Source of the DNA: Owenia fusiformis
Taxonomy: Eukaryota > Annelida > Polychaeta > Sabellida > Oweniidae
NCBI GenBank assembly: GCA_903813345.2
Contig: CAIIXF020000006.1
Coordinates: 40,680,848 to 40,744,847, forward strand
Direction of reading: 5' to 3'
DNA length: 64,000 nucleotides
Positions 39,568 to 52,800 of this stretch are shown piece by piece. Position numbers and translations under genes: made by a program. Position 1 is the stretch's first letter. The number at the start of each line of letters is the position of its first letter. The notes under the pieces are model-generated. The model did no database searches. It saw only the letters and a program-made list of their open reading frames with translations, and was not told where the DNA came from.

Positions 39568-41671
39568 CACGGAGCGGTAGGCAAACTGCGCGCCTACTAT
39601 GCACGCAGTTTGGAACACTGACAAACTGCGCGCCTATTCACAAAATGACAGACAGGGAGGACACGACTCCCAAGAGGATGGAAATTACTGGAAATACTAG
39701 GCTAGTTTTGGTTTTCAGACAGTACCAAGATGTGGAGACTAACTTAATTCATACGTAGCACTCGATTTTTTTCCCGATGCATATCTAGTTATCTCAAAAT
39801 AAGGTTCCCAAGGAGCTTTCGTGTTAAAATTATACAGTGTTGCGTCATATAATGTCTGTTTTTCGTAGTTTGACGTTTATTCAGCCCTTGTGTTTGCATA
39901 TTCTGAAAGATATAGGATTGCTGCACATGGTTTAAGTAATATAGTTTGTTTGTTAAACAGTGACAAGCCATTAACGTGATTTTATTTTTTTCGCTGTCAA
40001 ACTGCGTGCATACTTTCACGTGGATTTCACAAACTGCGTGCCTAATATTTACAAACTGCGCGCCTATATTTACAAACTGGGCGCCTAATTTGCAAGCTGT
40101 GTGCAAGTTTGTTGTGTATTTTCAGAAAACGTAAACGCCACTCACTAAACCTGTCCCTATATAAAAAGAAACCAAAGTCTGACCCTAACAAAAATGTAGA
40201 TAACAAGGGCGCATCTTCAAAAACCATGACACCCCCTTCAGAATTAAACAAGATGTTATTTTAAAACGCACCAATGAAGAAAAGGAAACCAATCAAGAAA
40301 CCAAAGAGGCGATTATTTAAAGGTACCAAAAACATTAAAAGACTGTGAAAACCTCTTGCCCGATGTCCTCTCAAACCTTAAAAGAAATAGTATATTGTGT
40401 CAACCCTTCCTTCTTTGGATTTATCAGGCTAGTATACTATACATGTACTGCAGTCGGGACATTCAAGTATTACTTCCTTTGGTATGCTATAAAATAGACT
40501 CGGAACTATTGTATCCCCAAAAATTCAAAGATTTAAGTGAAAAAGTTTTGAATTTCTGAATTTTTGCTCGTCATGCATGCATGGTCACTTATTTATGGTA
40601 ACATGGGTAATAAGTTTCAAGTCGAAAGAGTGAGATTGTTGTAAATATCTTTTTCTTACTTATGTTGCTAAAACTGTGAATTTTATAGCATTTTATAATG
40701 AGGAATTCATTGAATTCTAAGAAATGGCTTTTTGGACTGCATCAATCAAAAATATAAATAAAAAAGGATTCAAAATATATTTAGACAATTTTTATGAACG
40801 AATTGTATTTATGTTGCACCATGCATCATGCACCATGTTAGTTTGAAATAAAGTAGTAAAATAGGCACTTCGGCACTTCGATGGGGACTAGGCGGGGGCC
40901 ACCTGGGTGTCTTTTAGTAGGACCCCAATAGAACAAAACCATTTTCATGAGATTTTTGAACTCAACTCTATATGATGAAGTCGAATTATTGCATCAATTT
41001 TTTATTAAATCATATAGAGAAGAACAAAATAAAATATAAATATGTACATTTCCACTGGTTGTCAACCATCAACCCAATTTTAGTTTTTGATTTATTTGAA
41101 CCTTTTCAATCTCTACCTTTTCAACTTACTTACGTACTCCCATGAAATCACATGGGCCTGCATTACTGAGAAGTCATCGATAATATGCACGCAGTTTGGA
41201 AGAGTAGGCACGCAGTTTGTGATTTCTGGCTAAAATAGGCGCGCAGTTTGTGTTTTATTACTTCTTTCTGTCATGTTCATCTGTTTTAATACGAAATATT
41301 TTGTATTGTACGGGAAAACTGGGTTGAGCTTTACCTGTGAATCAAAACCCAAGTGTTTTATATTTCTGTGAAACGTGCGATATCAACTTATGTATCGGTG
41401 ATCGAAAAATCGATGTCAATTTTTTGTATTAATCTGCTTATATTTTTAAACCTACATTCATCTGGACATGCATTTCGCTATCACATGGTTGAATCATATA
41501 ATCGCCACCGAATGGACGTGTTGAATTAAAAACAAATTCATAATAAATGTCTTAAAATGACGTTTGAAAACACAGACTCCAACTTTTATGATGCAATGTT
41601 GATAGGCGCGCAGTTTGTTAGTCTTTCAAACTGCGTGCATAGTAGGCAAGCAGTTTGGCTACCGCACCGTG
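39568..41671. mobile_element. 2.1-kb DNA transposon with CACGG ends and 5-bp duplication
   Basis: Left end CACGGAGCGGTAGGCAAACT and inverse right end CACGGTGCGGTAGCCAAACT match over about 70 bp. CTATC flanks both sides (39563-39567 and 41672-41676). The motif CAAACTGCGCGCCTA recurs about seven times in the left 530 bp, mostly in one direction, and about six times in the right 490 bp, mostly reversed. The middle has no intact ORF; a short basic fragment near 40120-40320 (KRKRHSLNLSLYKKKPK) may be a coding relic. Confidence 0.72.
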
Positions 41672-41820
41672 CTATCTGGCCCAACTAAGTTTAGGTGACA
41701 ATAGAGTGACGACAATTGTACCCAAGCAAATACTCACTGGGCAGTCTCCAGTACCGATATGTGTCGGTACGGGAGACAGTCCGTTTAAAAATTGAACCCT
41801 TCAAAGATGTACGTGGGTAC

Positions 41821-43801
41821 GTGGATACAAGGCTCAGTCGGTAGCCTTTAGTTTAGCTTTAGCAAGCTTGTATTTCTTGACTTTTTGTGTGTCTTTGCCT
41901 TTTGGATTGAAAAGATAGATTCAATTTCAATTTGCTTCGATTTCACTATTCTGTTGATTTTGTGTTCACAATTACAGCTAAATGTGAAGAAATTTGTGTC
42001 ATAACAAATTATTTAATCTTTATTTGTATCAATATCACATGAACCTGACTAAAATATATAAAACGAACCTTACCTAAAATTATTTTCTCCAAAAAAATTC
42101 GAACCTGCCGCAACTTTGATTTGATTGGTTGACCTTTGTTGACCTCAGCTAAAAGTTTGGATTGTTTTTTAGAAGGTAACCAATGTTAAATATCATACAA
42201 TTTTTCTTTGGCAGATAAATTATATACAATTGTAGCTTTGAAATGTAATTCTGTGTATTAGATGTCGATATTTGATGTAGAAAACCTGATCTGAATATCA
42301 AAACCCATTGCGCATATTCACTGCCCATCTCAAGGTCAAACAAATTGGAGGCATGTCAAAATTTCCCAAATTCTACATAAATACACAGATTTGAGCTTTG
42401 CCTTTTACACTGATGTTGAATAATAGACATAGTAAACGGAATAAAATATAACATCTGCTCGACCTAGAAAACATTCCATTGCTATGGATTTTGATGGGAA
42501 GGGGACTACGCTTTCTATTTTAATCTCCGGTAAGATTTTCAGTTTCATTTCATTTTTCAAAAAATTGAAATAACCACAGATATTGGCCAGATCGTTTTTT
42601 AGTAGGATCTCATAGACTCAAAGAATAATACAGAACATGCGTCACTAAATTGGAAAATTTCAAAAAAAAGTTACCACCTTTCAAAACGTTCCTTATACAA
42701 AATGGTACCTGCTTCCCTGTGACAGATTTTGCACTTATTTTAGAGCTGAGTTCTTCATCTTTCTATTTATACTTGTTTGGTTCGAGTAAATAACCTATGG
42801 ATGCAGTTATTTGACTTTTAATACGGCGAATATTTTTCACGAGATCCAGACTCTTGTGTGTCCAAATATCATTGTACTGATGACGTCATATTTCTGGAAT
42901 CACGGGAGCACCATTCAGATTTGGACAGACAAGAGTCCGGCGATAAATTATCACTGTTTTGGCCTCTTATCAACGTAGTATTGCTTGAATAACGGTCATT
43001 GGTGATAAAAAAGTTAAAAATAACCAAGACACTTCGAATGAGGTATGATTTGTCTCATATTTTTTAGAAATGGCTACACAATCGTCATTTTAAAATTTGA
43101 AATTTTCTGAGGTGTCTCATCTTGAGGAATATTCATTGAGCTAGGCTACTGATCCTACTACAAAAGAATCTGGCCGGGATCTATGGAAATATCGAGCCTA
43201 GATCTATTTCTTGAAAATCAATTGATGAATTATTTCACAGATCCGGAGCCAGATCCATATGGATATTTATTTTTTATCATTTTCTGGGCATACACAGCCA
43301 ATATAATTCGGCGTTGTTCAGCATCGGAAAAATTCAGCGCTGTTCCAACACCATTTCGGCACCGTTCCCAGGCCCTTAACCAGGCATACGCGAGGGTACG
43401 CAGTTGCGTACCCTAAATGATGTAGAAGTTCCCAATTACACAATCTGATATCGCTCAGAACGCACCATTTAAGGTCTAAAATCAAAAATTTTCAGAGGTG
43501 GATGTCCCCGGACCCCCTTGTTTTGCTCTGCCTTCGGCCTCGCGTACCTGCTATCAAAATCCTAGTTACGGCACTGGTTCCGGCACCGAAACCTTTCGAC
43601 ACCAAAATTTACTACCGGACTAGTCAGTCCATTTGGTGCCGAAACGGCACCGAAATTTGGCACCGAAATGGTGTCGAAAATCAGATTGCATTTTGGGGGT
43701 GTAAACGACCAAAGTATGCAAGAAAAAATAAATATCCAAATGAGAAAACCACCATTCGACGGTCGGATTTATTTGACTATCCCAAAATATGACCCCCATA
43801 C
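41821..43801. other. Intergenic DNA between KIF14 and the CUB gene
   Basis: AT-rich, no convincing exon. A short inverted pair (AGACTCTTGTGTGTCCAAAT near 42849 and GATTTGGACAGACAAGAGTC near 42918) may be a MITE relic. Text-like repeats of GGCACCG occur near 43350-43680. Confidence 0.45.
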
Positions 43802-45562
43802 CAGGCCCGTAAGACACTTTTCTCCAAGGGGGGTGCGGTTTTTAGCTTACTAAAGAGAATATAAAATTGTCAATTTTTTACCGCGTAAATCAAATCGCGT
43901 AAGACAGAGGGGGGGGGGTCAGTTACTCCCTATATTGGTTTGGAATTGACAAATGCAACATCCAAACGTTCCAATTGTTTTGTGGGGGGTATGAGGAGTG
44001 GTCCACTCCCCCTAGAAAATTTTACAGTTTTGAGATGCTATTTGGTGCTTCCTGGGCACTTTCAAAGTGTAAGTTTCTAAGTTAGTAGTACGCCACCACC
44101 ACAAGATTAAGAGTTGTGTGAATAAAAAACCGAGCATTCAGGGGGGTCTGGGGGTTGTCCCCCAGGAAAATTTTGAAATTTGCTTGTATTTGGAGCGAAT
44201 TTGGAACCATCTGGTATGCCTGTGCGTTATGAGTCAATAAGAAAAATGTGAATTTTTTTTCAAATTCTTTTGGGGTGTCAGAGAAGATGAGAGGGTGAAG
44301 TTGGTTGGGGTGCCAGTAGGGGAGCAAGGGATGTCCCCCAGAAACATTGACCATATCAAGGTGCTATTTGATGATGTCTGGGCACTTAAAAAATGTCTGA
44401 AACAATACATGAAATTCAGAATATTTATTTTGTTTTGTGGGGGATGTAAGGGGTAGCTAACTCTCCTAGAAAATTTTACAATTTAAAGATGATTTTTGGT
44501 GCTTCTGGGCACTTTTAAAGGTATTAGTTAATAAAAACATTGAAAAACAATCACAATTTTTTCAAATTTTGGGGGTGTCAAAGAGGGGGGAGAGGGGTGC
44601 CAGAGGGGGAGGTGGGGCTGGGGTGTCAGAGGGGGAGCAAGTGTTTGTCCCCCATATCAAAACTTACAATACCAAGGTGCTATTCCATTAGAAGTTTGGG
44701 CACTTTAAAAGTGATTGTGCCTAAAAGCGCATATTTCACAAGAAAATTTTACAATTTTAAGATGCTATTTGGTGCTTTCTGGGCACTTTCAAAATGTATG
44801 AGTCAATAAAAAAATTTGAAAAATCTCATCCCAAATTTTTTTTTGGGGGGGGGGGTGTTAAGGGGGGGGGGGGCTGCCAGATGGGGAGGGGGAGTGGGGA
44901 TGCCAGAGGGCGAGTAAGTGTTAGTCTTCCAGAATCATTAACTTTATCAAGGAGCTATTTGATGATGTCTGGGCAATTTAAAAGTGTCTGAGACAATACA
45001 TAAAACAAATTCAGAACTTTTCCATTGTTTTGTTTGGGGTGTGAGGGGTGGCCCACTCCCCCTAGAAAATTTTACAATTTTACGACGCTATTTGGTGCTT
45101 TCTGGGCATTTTCAAATTGTATGAGTCAATTAAAGAATTTGAGAAAATCAAAAATTTTTTTTTGGGGGGGGTCAAGAGGGGGGGCGCCAGAGGGGGGGGG
45201 GGGTCAAGGGGGGCGCCAGAGGGGGGGGTTATGCAAGTGCAAGATGCAAGAGGGGGAGCAAGTCCCCCAGAAACACCAACTATATCAAAGAGCTATTTGA
45301 TGATGTCTGGGCACTTTAAAAGTGTCTGGGACAAAACACTAAAATAAATTTAGAACTTTTCCATTGTTTTGTGGGGGGTGTGAGGGGTGGCAAATACCCC
45401 TAGAAAATTTTACAATTTTAAGATGCTATTTGGTGCTTTCTGGGTACTTTCAAAGTGTATGAGTCAATGATTGAGTCAAATTTTTTTCAAATTTATTTTG
45501 GGGGGTAACAAAGGGGGGTGCGGTTGCACCCATCGCACCCCCCCCCCCATCTGACGGCCCTG
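43802..45562. mobile_element. 1.76-kb element with internal ~300-bp tandem units
   Basis: CAGGCCCGTAAGAC at the left and the inverse of TCTGACGGCCCTG at the right, with CATAC duplicated on each side (43797-43801 and 45563-45567). Inside, about five degenerate units share TAGAAAATTTTACAATTTTA, GCTATTTGGTGCTTTCTGGG and G-rich spacers. G-runs of 8-12 are frequent. No ORF of note. Confidence 0.6.
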
Positions 45563-46821
45563 CATACTGACCTTTATCTCTACCATCTCTCAAGTTACTT
45601 AGGTCCAAAGCCTTTTCTATATTCCGGCTTTGAGTGATTGTAACAGCTGACCTGGTAATTCAATATTTGTAAATCAATGATCATGGTGACACACGTTGCG
45701 CATTTGTTACAGTATAATTATATGAAACACTGCATACATTTGCAGAGTGTCAGCTCATATCCCCATCTTAATCGATGTCGATGTCTCTGATGTGACGTCA
45801 TCTGGAGTGGCTTTACACTCTCAGAAAAGACATTCGACTTTGGGAATAAACATAACATTTGAACACTGGAATACATGTAGCTGAAACACTCCATATTAAA
45901 ATTACGCTCACCTATTTTGTGCTTTTATCAACAAACACTTTCATATATGTGTGGCTTTAGTGATTGGAGATGGAGCTAACAACAGTATGCATCGTTTGAG
46001 GCATGACATGTTATAATTTATTGATAACCAAAATCAAGGAAATAAAAATTTTCCAAAGATTTGTGTCTTGTCCTGGAGAATATTCATTGAGCCTAGACAC
46101 CAAGAAGAGGTATCTGGCAGAGGTCCTTGAATTATATTGAATTTTCATTTCCGCAATTTGAGATTGCCAAAACTTGTCCTCAAAGGAGAACTTAGCAAAA
46201 ATGAATGTTAGAATAGTTTGAGGTACATTTAAGAAGCTATATGCTCATGCCAAAAAATATTAACCTTGTAATGACCCGATAGAGGGCGCCTTGGGGGTAA
46301 GACTAACTAACGAGCTTACAGAAATGAAAGAAATTGTGCTAAATCCAATGCTCAGTGTGGGAATTTAACTTAAGACACTTGGATCCAAAGACTGATGCTC
46401 TATCAACTGAGCAACAAGGCTATCAAGGCTTATTAAGCCACTTGAACTGGGCTGTACTTTGTAGCAACTTGCTATTAAGGGTCCTTACACTATGTCTCCC
46501 CCCCTTGAAAAGACCATGCTCTTGTGATGAACCCTTCTTTCCCTAGCAGTGACTTACCACACACATGGGTGGTGCAAAAGATATAACCATTGCTTTGATT
46601 CCACATCTGCCACCAATGTAATGACCAGAAGGTGCATTAGGGGAAATACTAAGGCCTGTAACTAAGTTGTCAGCATTGCTACACTTCTGGGTTGGCATGG
46701 GTCATTAATAATATGTACTTGTAGTAATGTTATGGTCCTCTTAGGATGGTCCTAATTTTACACTTGGTCATCCTTAAAATGTTTAGCTATTTTACATTTT
46801 GCACATTGTTTCTCATTTCAG
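45563..46821. other. Upstream region of the CUB gene
   Basis: No coding signal apart from the tRNA-like stretch at 46358-46418. The first exon and promoter of the CUB gene should lie here or further upstream, but I could not place a start codon with a compatible phase-1 donor. Confidence 0.4.
46358..46418 (-). mobile_element. tRNA-derived sequence
   Basis: Minus strand reads TTGCTCAGTTGATAGAGCAT (a tRNA D-arm) then a degraded anticodon arm and AAGTTAAATTCCCAC in place of the B box. Likely a SINE relic. Confidence 0.45.
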
Positions 46822-46854
46822 TATTCCTGACACATCTTGCTGTTGCATTTCAAG
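46822..46854 (+). CDS. CUB gene exon A (signal peptide end)
   Basis: 33 bp, acceptor tttcag|TATTCC, donor TTTCAAG|gtaaac. Encodes FLTHLAVAFQ. It needs an upstream exon ending in phase 1. Confidence 0.65.
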
Positions 46855-49800
46855 GTAAACATTTATGTTATTCTATTTTACTGTAACTGTAAATCTTGTA
46901 TTCTGTTGCATTTCAAGGTAAACATTTATGTTATTCTATTTTACTCTGTAACTGTAAATCTTGTATTCTGTTGCATTTCAAAGTAAACATTTATGTTATT
47001 CTATTTTACTGTAACTGTAAATCTTGTATTCTGTTGCATTTCAAGGTAAACATTTATGTTATTCTATTTTACTGTAACTGTACATCTTGTATTCTGTTGC
47101 ATTTCAAGGTTAACATTTATGTTATTCTGTTGTTCTGTAACTGGAGTAAATCTTGTATTCTGAATTGCTCTTATTCATGGAAAAGTCATCTACAGTGTAT
47201 ATGTGTAAATGTAGATCTCAAACTCTTGTAAAAAGGTTGGATCCATTGTTTGGCCTACAATTTAGTTTGCAGAAGAGGAATGGAAGAAAAACTTTATTGC
47301 TTGGACTTACATTTACATGTAAGATTGGAGAAAACAAACATTGCCAGTCCAGTTTATGAGTATCTATATTTTGTGAATGATGAAGGGGGGGTTTCTAATG
47401 ATACTGTACTATTTCTTATGCTTAAATACAGCGCCATCATGTGGTGGCATCCTCAACAAAACAGAGGGCTCTGCAAGCATTTCTGATGTCCCCCCTAATA
47501 CAACATGCACATGGACCCTTGATTTGGGCAAGCTGAAGAAAGGCCAAGTATATATTACATTTAAAGACGTCAGCCTAATTCATGGACAAGATTTCCTCGT
47601 TATACTGGACAACACTGGGAATGTGAATCTCACTGGGGATCAAGGTACACTTTGTATTATGGATGGCTTCATAACAATTAATTAATGTTTAATTGAATAG
47701 GCTGTGATAAACATGTATAAACTCCATCTATACTTTGAATCAATATTTTATTTGAATATCTGAGGCAAATTGATAATCGGAGGTTTTTTATGTAAATCAT
47801 TTGTTAATGGTGACAGAAAAAAGAAAACAGTATGTGTCATCCTTTGTACAACGATTATGTACAAGTTGTACATGTTAACCCACAGGCTAAAGAGGATTCT
47901 TGTGCTTCTACTGCCATCTTAACATATATTCTTGTGCTACTACTGCCATCTTTACAGATATTCTTGTGCTACTACTGCCATCTTTACAGATATTCTTGTG
48001 CTACTACTACCATCTTTACAGATATTCTTGTGCTACTACTGCCATCTTTACATATATTCTTGTGCTACTACTACCATCTTTACAGATATTCTTGTGCTAC
48101 TACTGCCATCTTTACAGATATTCTTGTGCTACTACTGCCATCTTTGCAGATATTCTTGTGCTACTACTGCCATCTTTACAGATATTCTTGTGCTTCTACT
48201 GCCATCTTTACAGATATTCTTGTGCTACTACTGCCATCTTTGCAGATATTCTTGTGCTACTACTGCCATCTTTGCAGATATTCTTGTGCTACTACTGCCA
48301 TCTTTACAGATATTCTTGTGCTACTACTGCCATCTTTGCAGATATCTATGTGTGAATCGTATTGGCTTTGGGACATTCCTTTTTTCAGATACATATTATC
48401 CTTTTCTGATACTTTTCTATTATTTTCAGATACTTTTCTATTATTTCAGATACATTTTTGTATGTGGGGACATCAAGTCAGACTGTGATTTCTCTAAAGA
48501 TTGGCAGCAACAACATTACCACTCATCCTAGGACATTGGCATTTGAATACAATCAGGATGGTATGTAGTCAATGATATTTATGCATATTAATAGAATAGG
48601 ATTAAACCTAACCACTCATCCCAGGATATTGAAATTTGAGTACAATCAGGATGGTATGTAGTCAATGATATGTGTGCATATCAATAGAATAGGATTAACA
48701 CTAACCACTCATCATAGGACATTGGCATTTGAATACAATCAGGATGGTATGTAGTCATGGATATGTGTGCATATTAATAGAATAGGATTAACACTAACCA
48801 CTCATCATAGGACATTGGCATTTGAATACAATCAGGATGGTATGTAGTCATGGATATGTATGCATGTTAATAGAATAGGATTAACACTAACCACTCATCA
48901 TAGGACATTGGCATTTGAATACAATCAGGATGGTATGTAGTCATGGATATGTATGCATGTTAATAGAATAGGATTAACACTAACCACTCATCCTAGGACA
49001 TTGGCATTTGAATACAATCAGGATGGTATGTAGTCATGGATATGTATGCATGTTAATAGAATAGGATTAACACTAACCACTCATCCTAGGACATTGGCAT
49101 TTGAATACAATCAGGATGGTATGTAGTCATGGATATGTATGCATGTTAATAGAATAGGATTAACACTAACCACTCATCCTAGGACATTGGCATTTGAATA
49201 CAATCAGGATGGTATGTAGTCATGGATATGTATGCATGTTAATAGAATAGGATTAAACCTAACCACTCATCCCAGGATATTGAAATTTGAGTACAATCAG
49301 GATGCTATGTGCAGTATGCATATTAACAGGATATCCCATCACTTCTAGTGGATATCATTTTTATCTACGCATGGTGTACAATTTTTTATCCTTTGACTTT
49401 TTGTTACCATTTCATCCATTCCAAAAATTACTTACATGAATTTTTAACAATAACATGAGTTAAACCTTAAAGTAGTTCTAGAAATTAACTGGTATTTAAA
49501 ACTAGTTTGTTTCTTATTGCAGAATGTAAGCAGAACTTGGTTGAAGGGTCAGGTTCATTTAGATCACCGTACCACTCAAATGCAGGGACATTACAATGTA
49601 CATATACAATACTAGGACTACCTGATACATTAAATGTCCTGTCATTCACTGACTTTTCACTAAAGAAAGGCTTTGTTGATGTGCGTGATGGTCCGACAAC
49701 TGAATCTCCACTCTTAAGAAATTTTACAGGTCTGTATTTAGAAGTTCTTTTGAAGATGCACCCTTTTTACCCTCTCTTTCCTTCATGTTCCTTTAAATTC

Positions 49801-52800
49801 ATGCAAGAGCCCACACAGAAGGGCATATTACATGAAAATGTTATTAGTTTAATCTCACTTGAGAAATGTTATTTGTAATGCCTTGTTTAGTACCTTTAAC
49901 AAATTGTCACGGTTTTGCAATGATTTGCAACTTACCAAGGTGGTGATATTTTGCATTTATTACAGAGAAGTCAGGTCCAGCTGATGTCATATCATCTACA
50001 CAGATCATAATGGTTGAGACAACTCTCTCCATGGGACAACCAAATAACAGCTTTGTGATGTCCTACACTCCAAGCACTGAAGGTACAATTTAGGTGGTCA
50101 TTTGCATTCATATGTTAATAAATAAATGAAACAAAATATTACCAGTTGAATGTATATTTCACTTTGCTGTTTATACTTGAATATTTGCATATTTCTAGGT
50201 TGTTCCAAAGTTGTAAAACTTGTAGATACCATCACAGTTACCAGCCCAGGTTATGAATTTAACGCCAACTATACAAACAATCTCAATTGTAATTGGCTAA
50301 TCACAGGGCCTGCCAACCAATCATTGGGTATCACAATTGACAACTTTGACATCGGGCCAAACGCTGATAGATTAACATTATATGATGGCTTATCCAAACT
50401 TTCTCCCATATTAGGAAGTTATTTTTACGACACAGGAATATCAAACAAAGGTTAGAGATTTTAAAGTCTACATTTTGTGTCATTTAGTGATAACTCGCAT
50501 TTAGCTTTGATGTTTGAAATGAAATAAAAAAGTTTTGTGTGTTTCTCATAGGACGTTGCCTCTCACGCAGATGGTTATAAGAATTTTTTTTAAAAGTGAT
50601 AGGATTAGATTAATCCAATGGGATTTAAATAATGAAAAATTGTAAAAGTAGTGCTGAGTATTTATGATTTCAATCTTCAGGATCTGGTCTGGTGAGCACA
50701 GACAACAGTTTACTGATCAACTTCCAGTCTGACAGTATGAGAACAGCTAGAGGTTTCAGTATCACAGTTCGGACACAGCCTTATGGTGGTGTGTTCACTG
50801 ACAGTGGAACTATATCCTGGATGTGGAAGAGCACAACCTCTGCACCTAAGATCATTGATATTTTAAATGATACCTGGTACTACTTGTTGAAAGTGCCAGA
50901 CAACCAACAGGTGTGTATATCCTTACAGCATAATTTTGGCAAGCTCATGTTAGGTTTTAAATATTATGTTGATTAATGCTTTATTTTTATGTACATGTTT
51001 TTAGGTATATGTGACATTTGATGATGATAGACTCATGTTCCCTACAGCTTCTGTTGATTGCTACAGTGGAAGTAGCGACACTGACCTTCATGTGGGGCAC
51101 TTCACGTAAGTTTATTTTTCAATGTACCTTAAAAATGCATATCTATTAGAGATATGTTCATCCCCTAGCAGACGGACTTAGGTACAATGTAGAACAAATA
51201 ATTCCAGTTTTAGATCAAATGGTAGAGCAAATATAATCTACACAAAGTCTTATTTTCATGTATAGGCAACCTTACCAAATATTCTGCATATCATATTCTA
51301 GAGTCATTTCTAAGTTTTGTGTCATTCAAAGCAAATTACCTTTAACACCGGCCCTTTCATGATAGCGATTTTATTTGGAAGAAAGATAGAATTAAAAGAA
51401 AAACTACAATATTAAAAATTAAAAATGGTGGTTTGGGCTTAATAGATGTTGAAACAAAGATAATGTCATTAAAAGCAAGTTGGGTGAAAAGAATACAAGA
51501 TGATGACACATCATGGATTGATATTCCAAAATATTATATCAAATAGTGTGGTTTAAAAATTGATGATTTTATAAAAACACATTTTACCAAAGATACAAAA
51601 CTGCCTATGCCATTGTTTTATAGAGAAATCTTTTTAGCTTTTAATAAATGTAGAACTAGAAAAGATCAAAATCTAATAGGAGAAATATTTTGGCTAAATG
51701 AATCTTTTAAAATTAAAAATGAAGTGGTACACAACATAAAATGGATATATAGTGGATTTATATATGTTAAAGATTTCTATGATGAAAATGGAACCTTCTA
51801 TAATGAAAAGTATATAAAAAACAAACTTGTTAACAAAAGAAATTGGATGATAGAATACATTCTTATAAAAGCCTGTATAACAAATGTGATGAATAAGTAT
51901 GATACTACAAAAGTAAAATATACAAACATAAAATATATAGGAAAACTTTCCTTTTAGGAAATAATAAATGGATTAAATTAGAAGAGATGAAAACAAATAT
52001 GCTATATGATATATTGATAAAAAGTAAACAAGAACGAAATGTTTTAGAAAAATATTGGAGTAATATCTTTAGTATTCCTCATGATAAAACGTTTTATGAT
52101 AAAATATATTCCTTGAAAATAACAAGCATGAAATACAAAAAGTATGCTGAATTCAACTTTAAATTACTTCACAACATTTTAGCATGTGGAAGTGAGATAT
52201 GTAGATGGAACTCTAATATTAACCAAAATTGTTCAAAATGTAATATAATTCAAAATGCAAAACATCTTATTTTTGAATGTAAGCAAGTAGAAACACTATG
52301 GAAGGATGTGGAAAAAATATTGAAATGTAAAATACTCTGGAAACATTTTATTCTGGGTTTTTATTGCATGGAAAGTGATATTATAGCATTTAGAAATTTA
52401 ATACTTACTATTATAGGTTACACAATGTATTCGACATGGGTAAAATTGTCGGAAGAAAGGAATAAATATGAAAATGTCCACTTCAAATCAAAAATTGCAT
52501 CCAATTTAAAGATTTACGCAAACTGTGTAAATGAAAATGAAAAAGTAAATCATTATTTAGATCAATTTATTAAAAAATTTATATCATAAATATGTTTTTT
52601 TTTGGTGAAGCTCTATATATTTAAATGTTCTATGTATTTGTAGAAATTGCATGTATTTTTGTATGCTTTTGAATGTATTTGTTTTGTAAATATGTTATGT
52701 TGAAATAAATGTAAATAAAATAAAAAAAATAAATAAATAAAAAATGATAGCCATTCTCCATTTTACAGATCACTGGGTTCCCCATTCAAGGATGTGTTCT

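Larger units (their letters stand above)
38061..41820. other. Outer inverted repeat enclosing the 39.6-41.7 kb element
   Basis: TCTTTGAAGGGTTCAATTTT near 38095 and AAAATTGAACCCTTCAAAGA near 41790 are inverted copies, with GTACCCACATACAT and ATGTACGTGGGTAC outside them. This suggests an older element into which the CACGG element inserted. No target duplication was found. Confidence 0.45.

Noticed and set aside
43183-43853. Short ORFs of 61-96 codons between KIF14 and the CUB gene
   Set aside because: They cover low-complexity GGCACCG text and overlap in several frames; no splice sites or family similarity.
47832-48531. Three overlapping Tyr/Cys-rich ORFs near the CUB gene
   Set aside because: All three frames are open because of the 32-bp array; the real exon at 48450 uses only part of one frame.
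51366-52743. A host gene with a Cys-rich domain (CSKCNIIQNAKHLIFEC)
   Set aside because: The context is the reverse-transcriptase C-terminus of a truncated LINE with target duplication and AT-rich tail.
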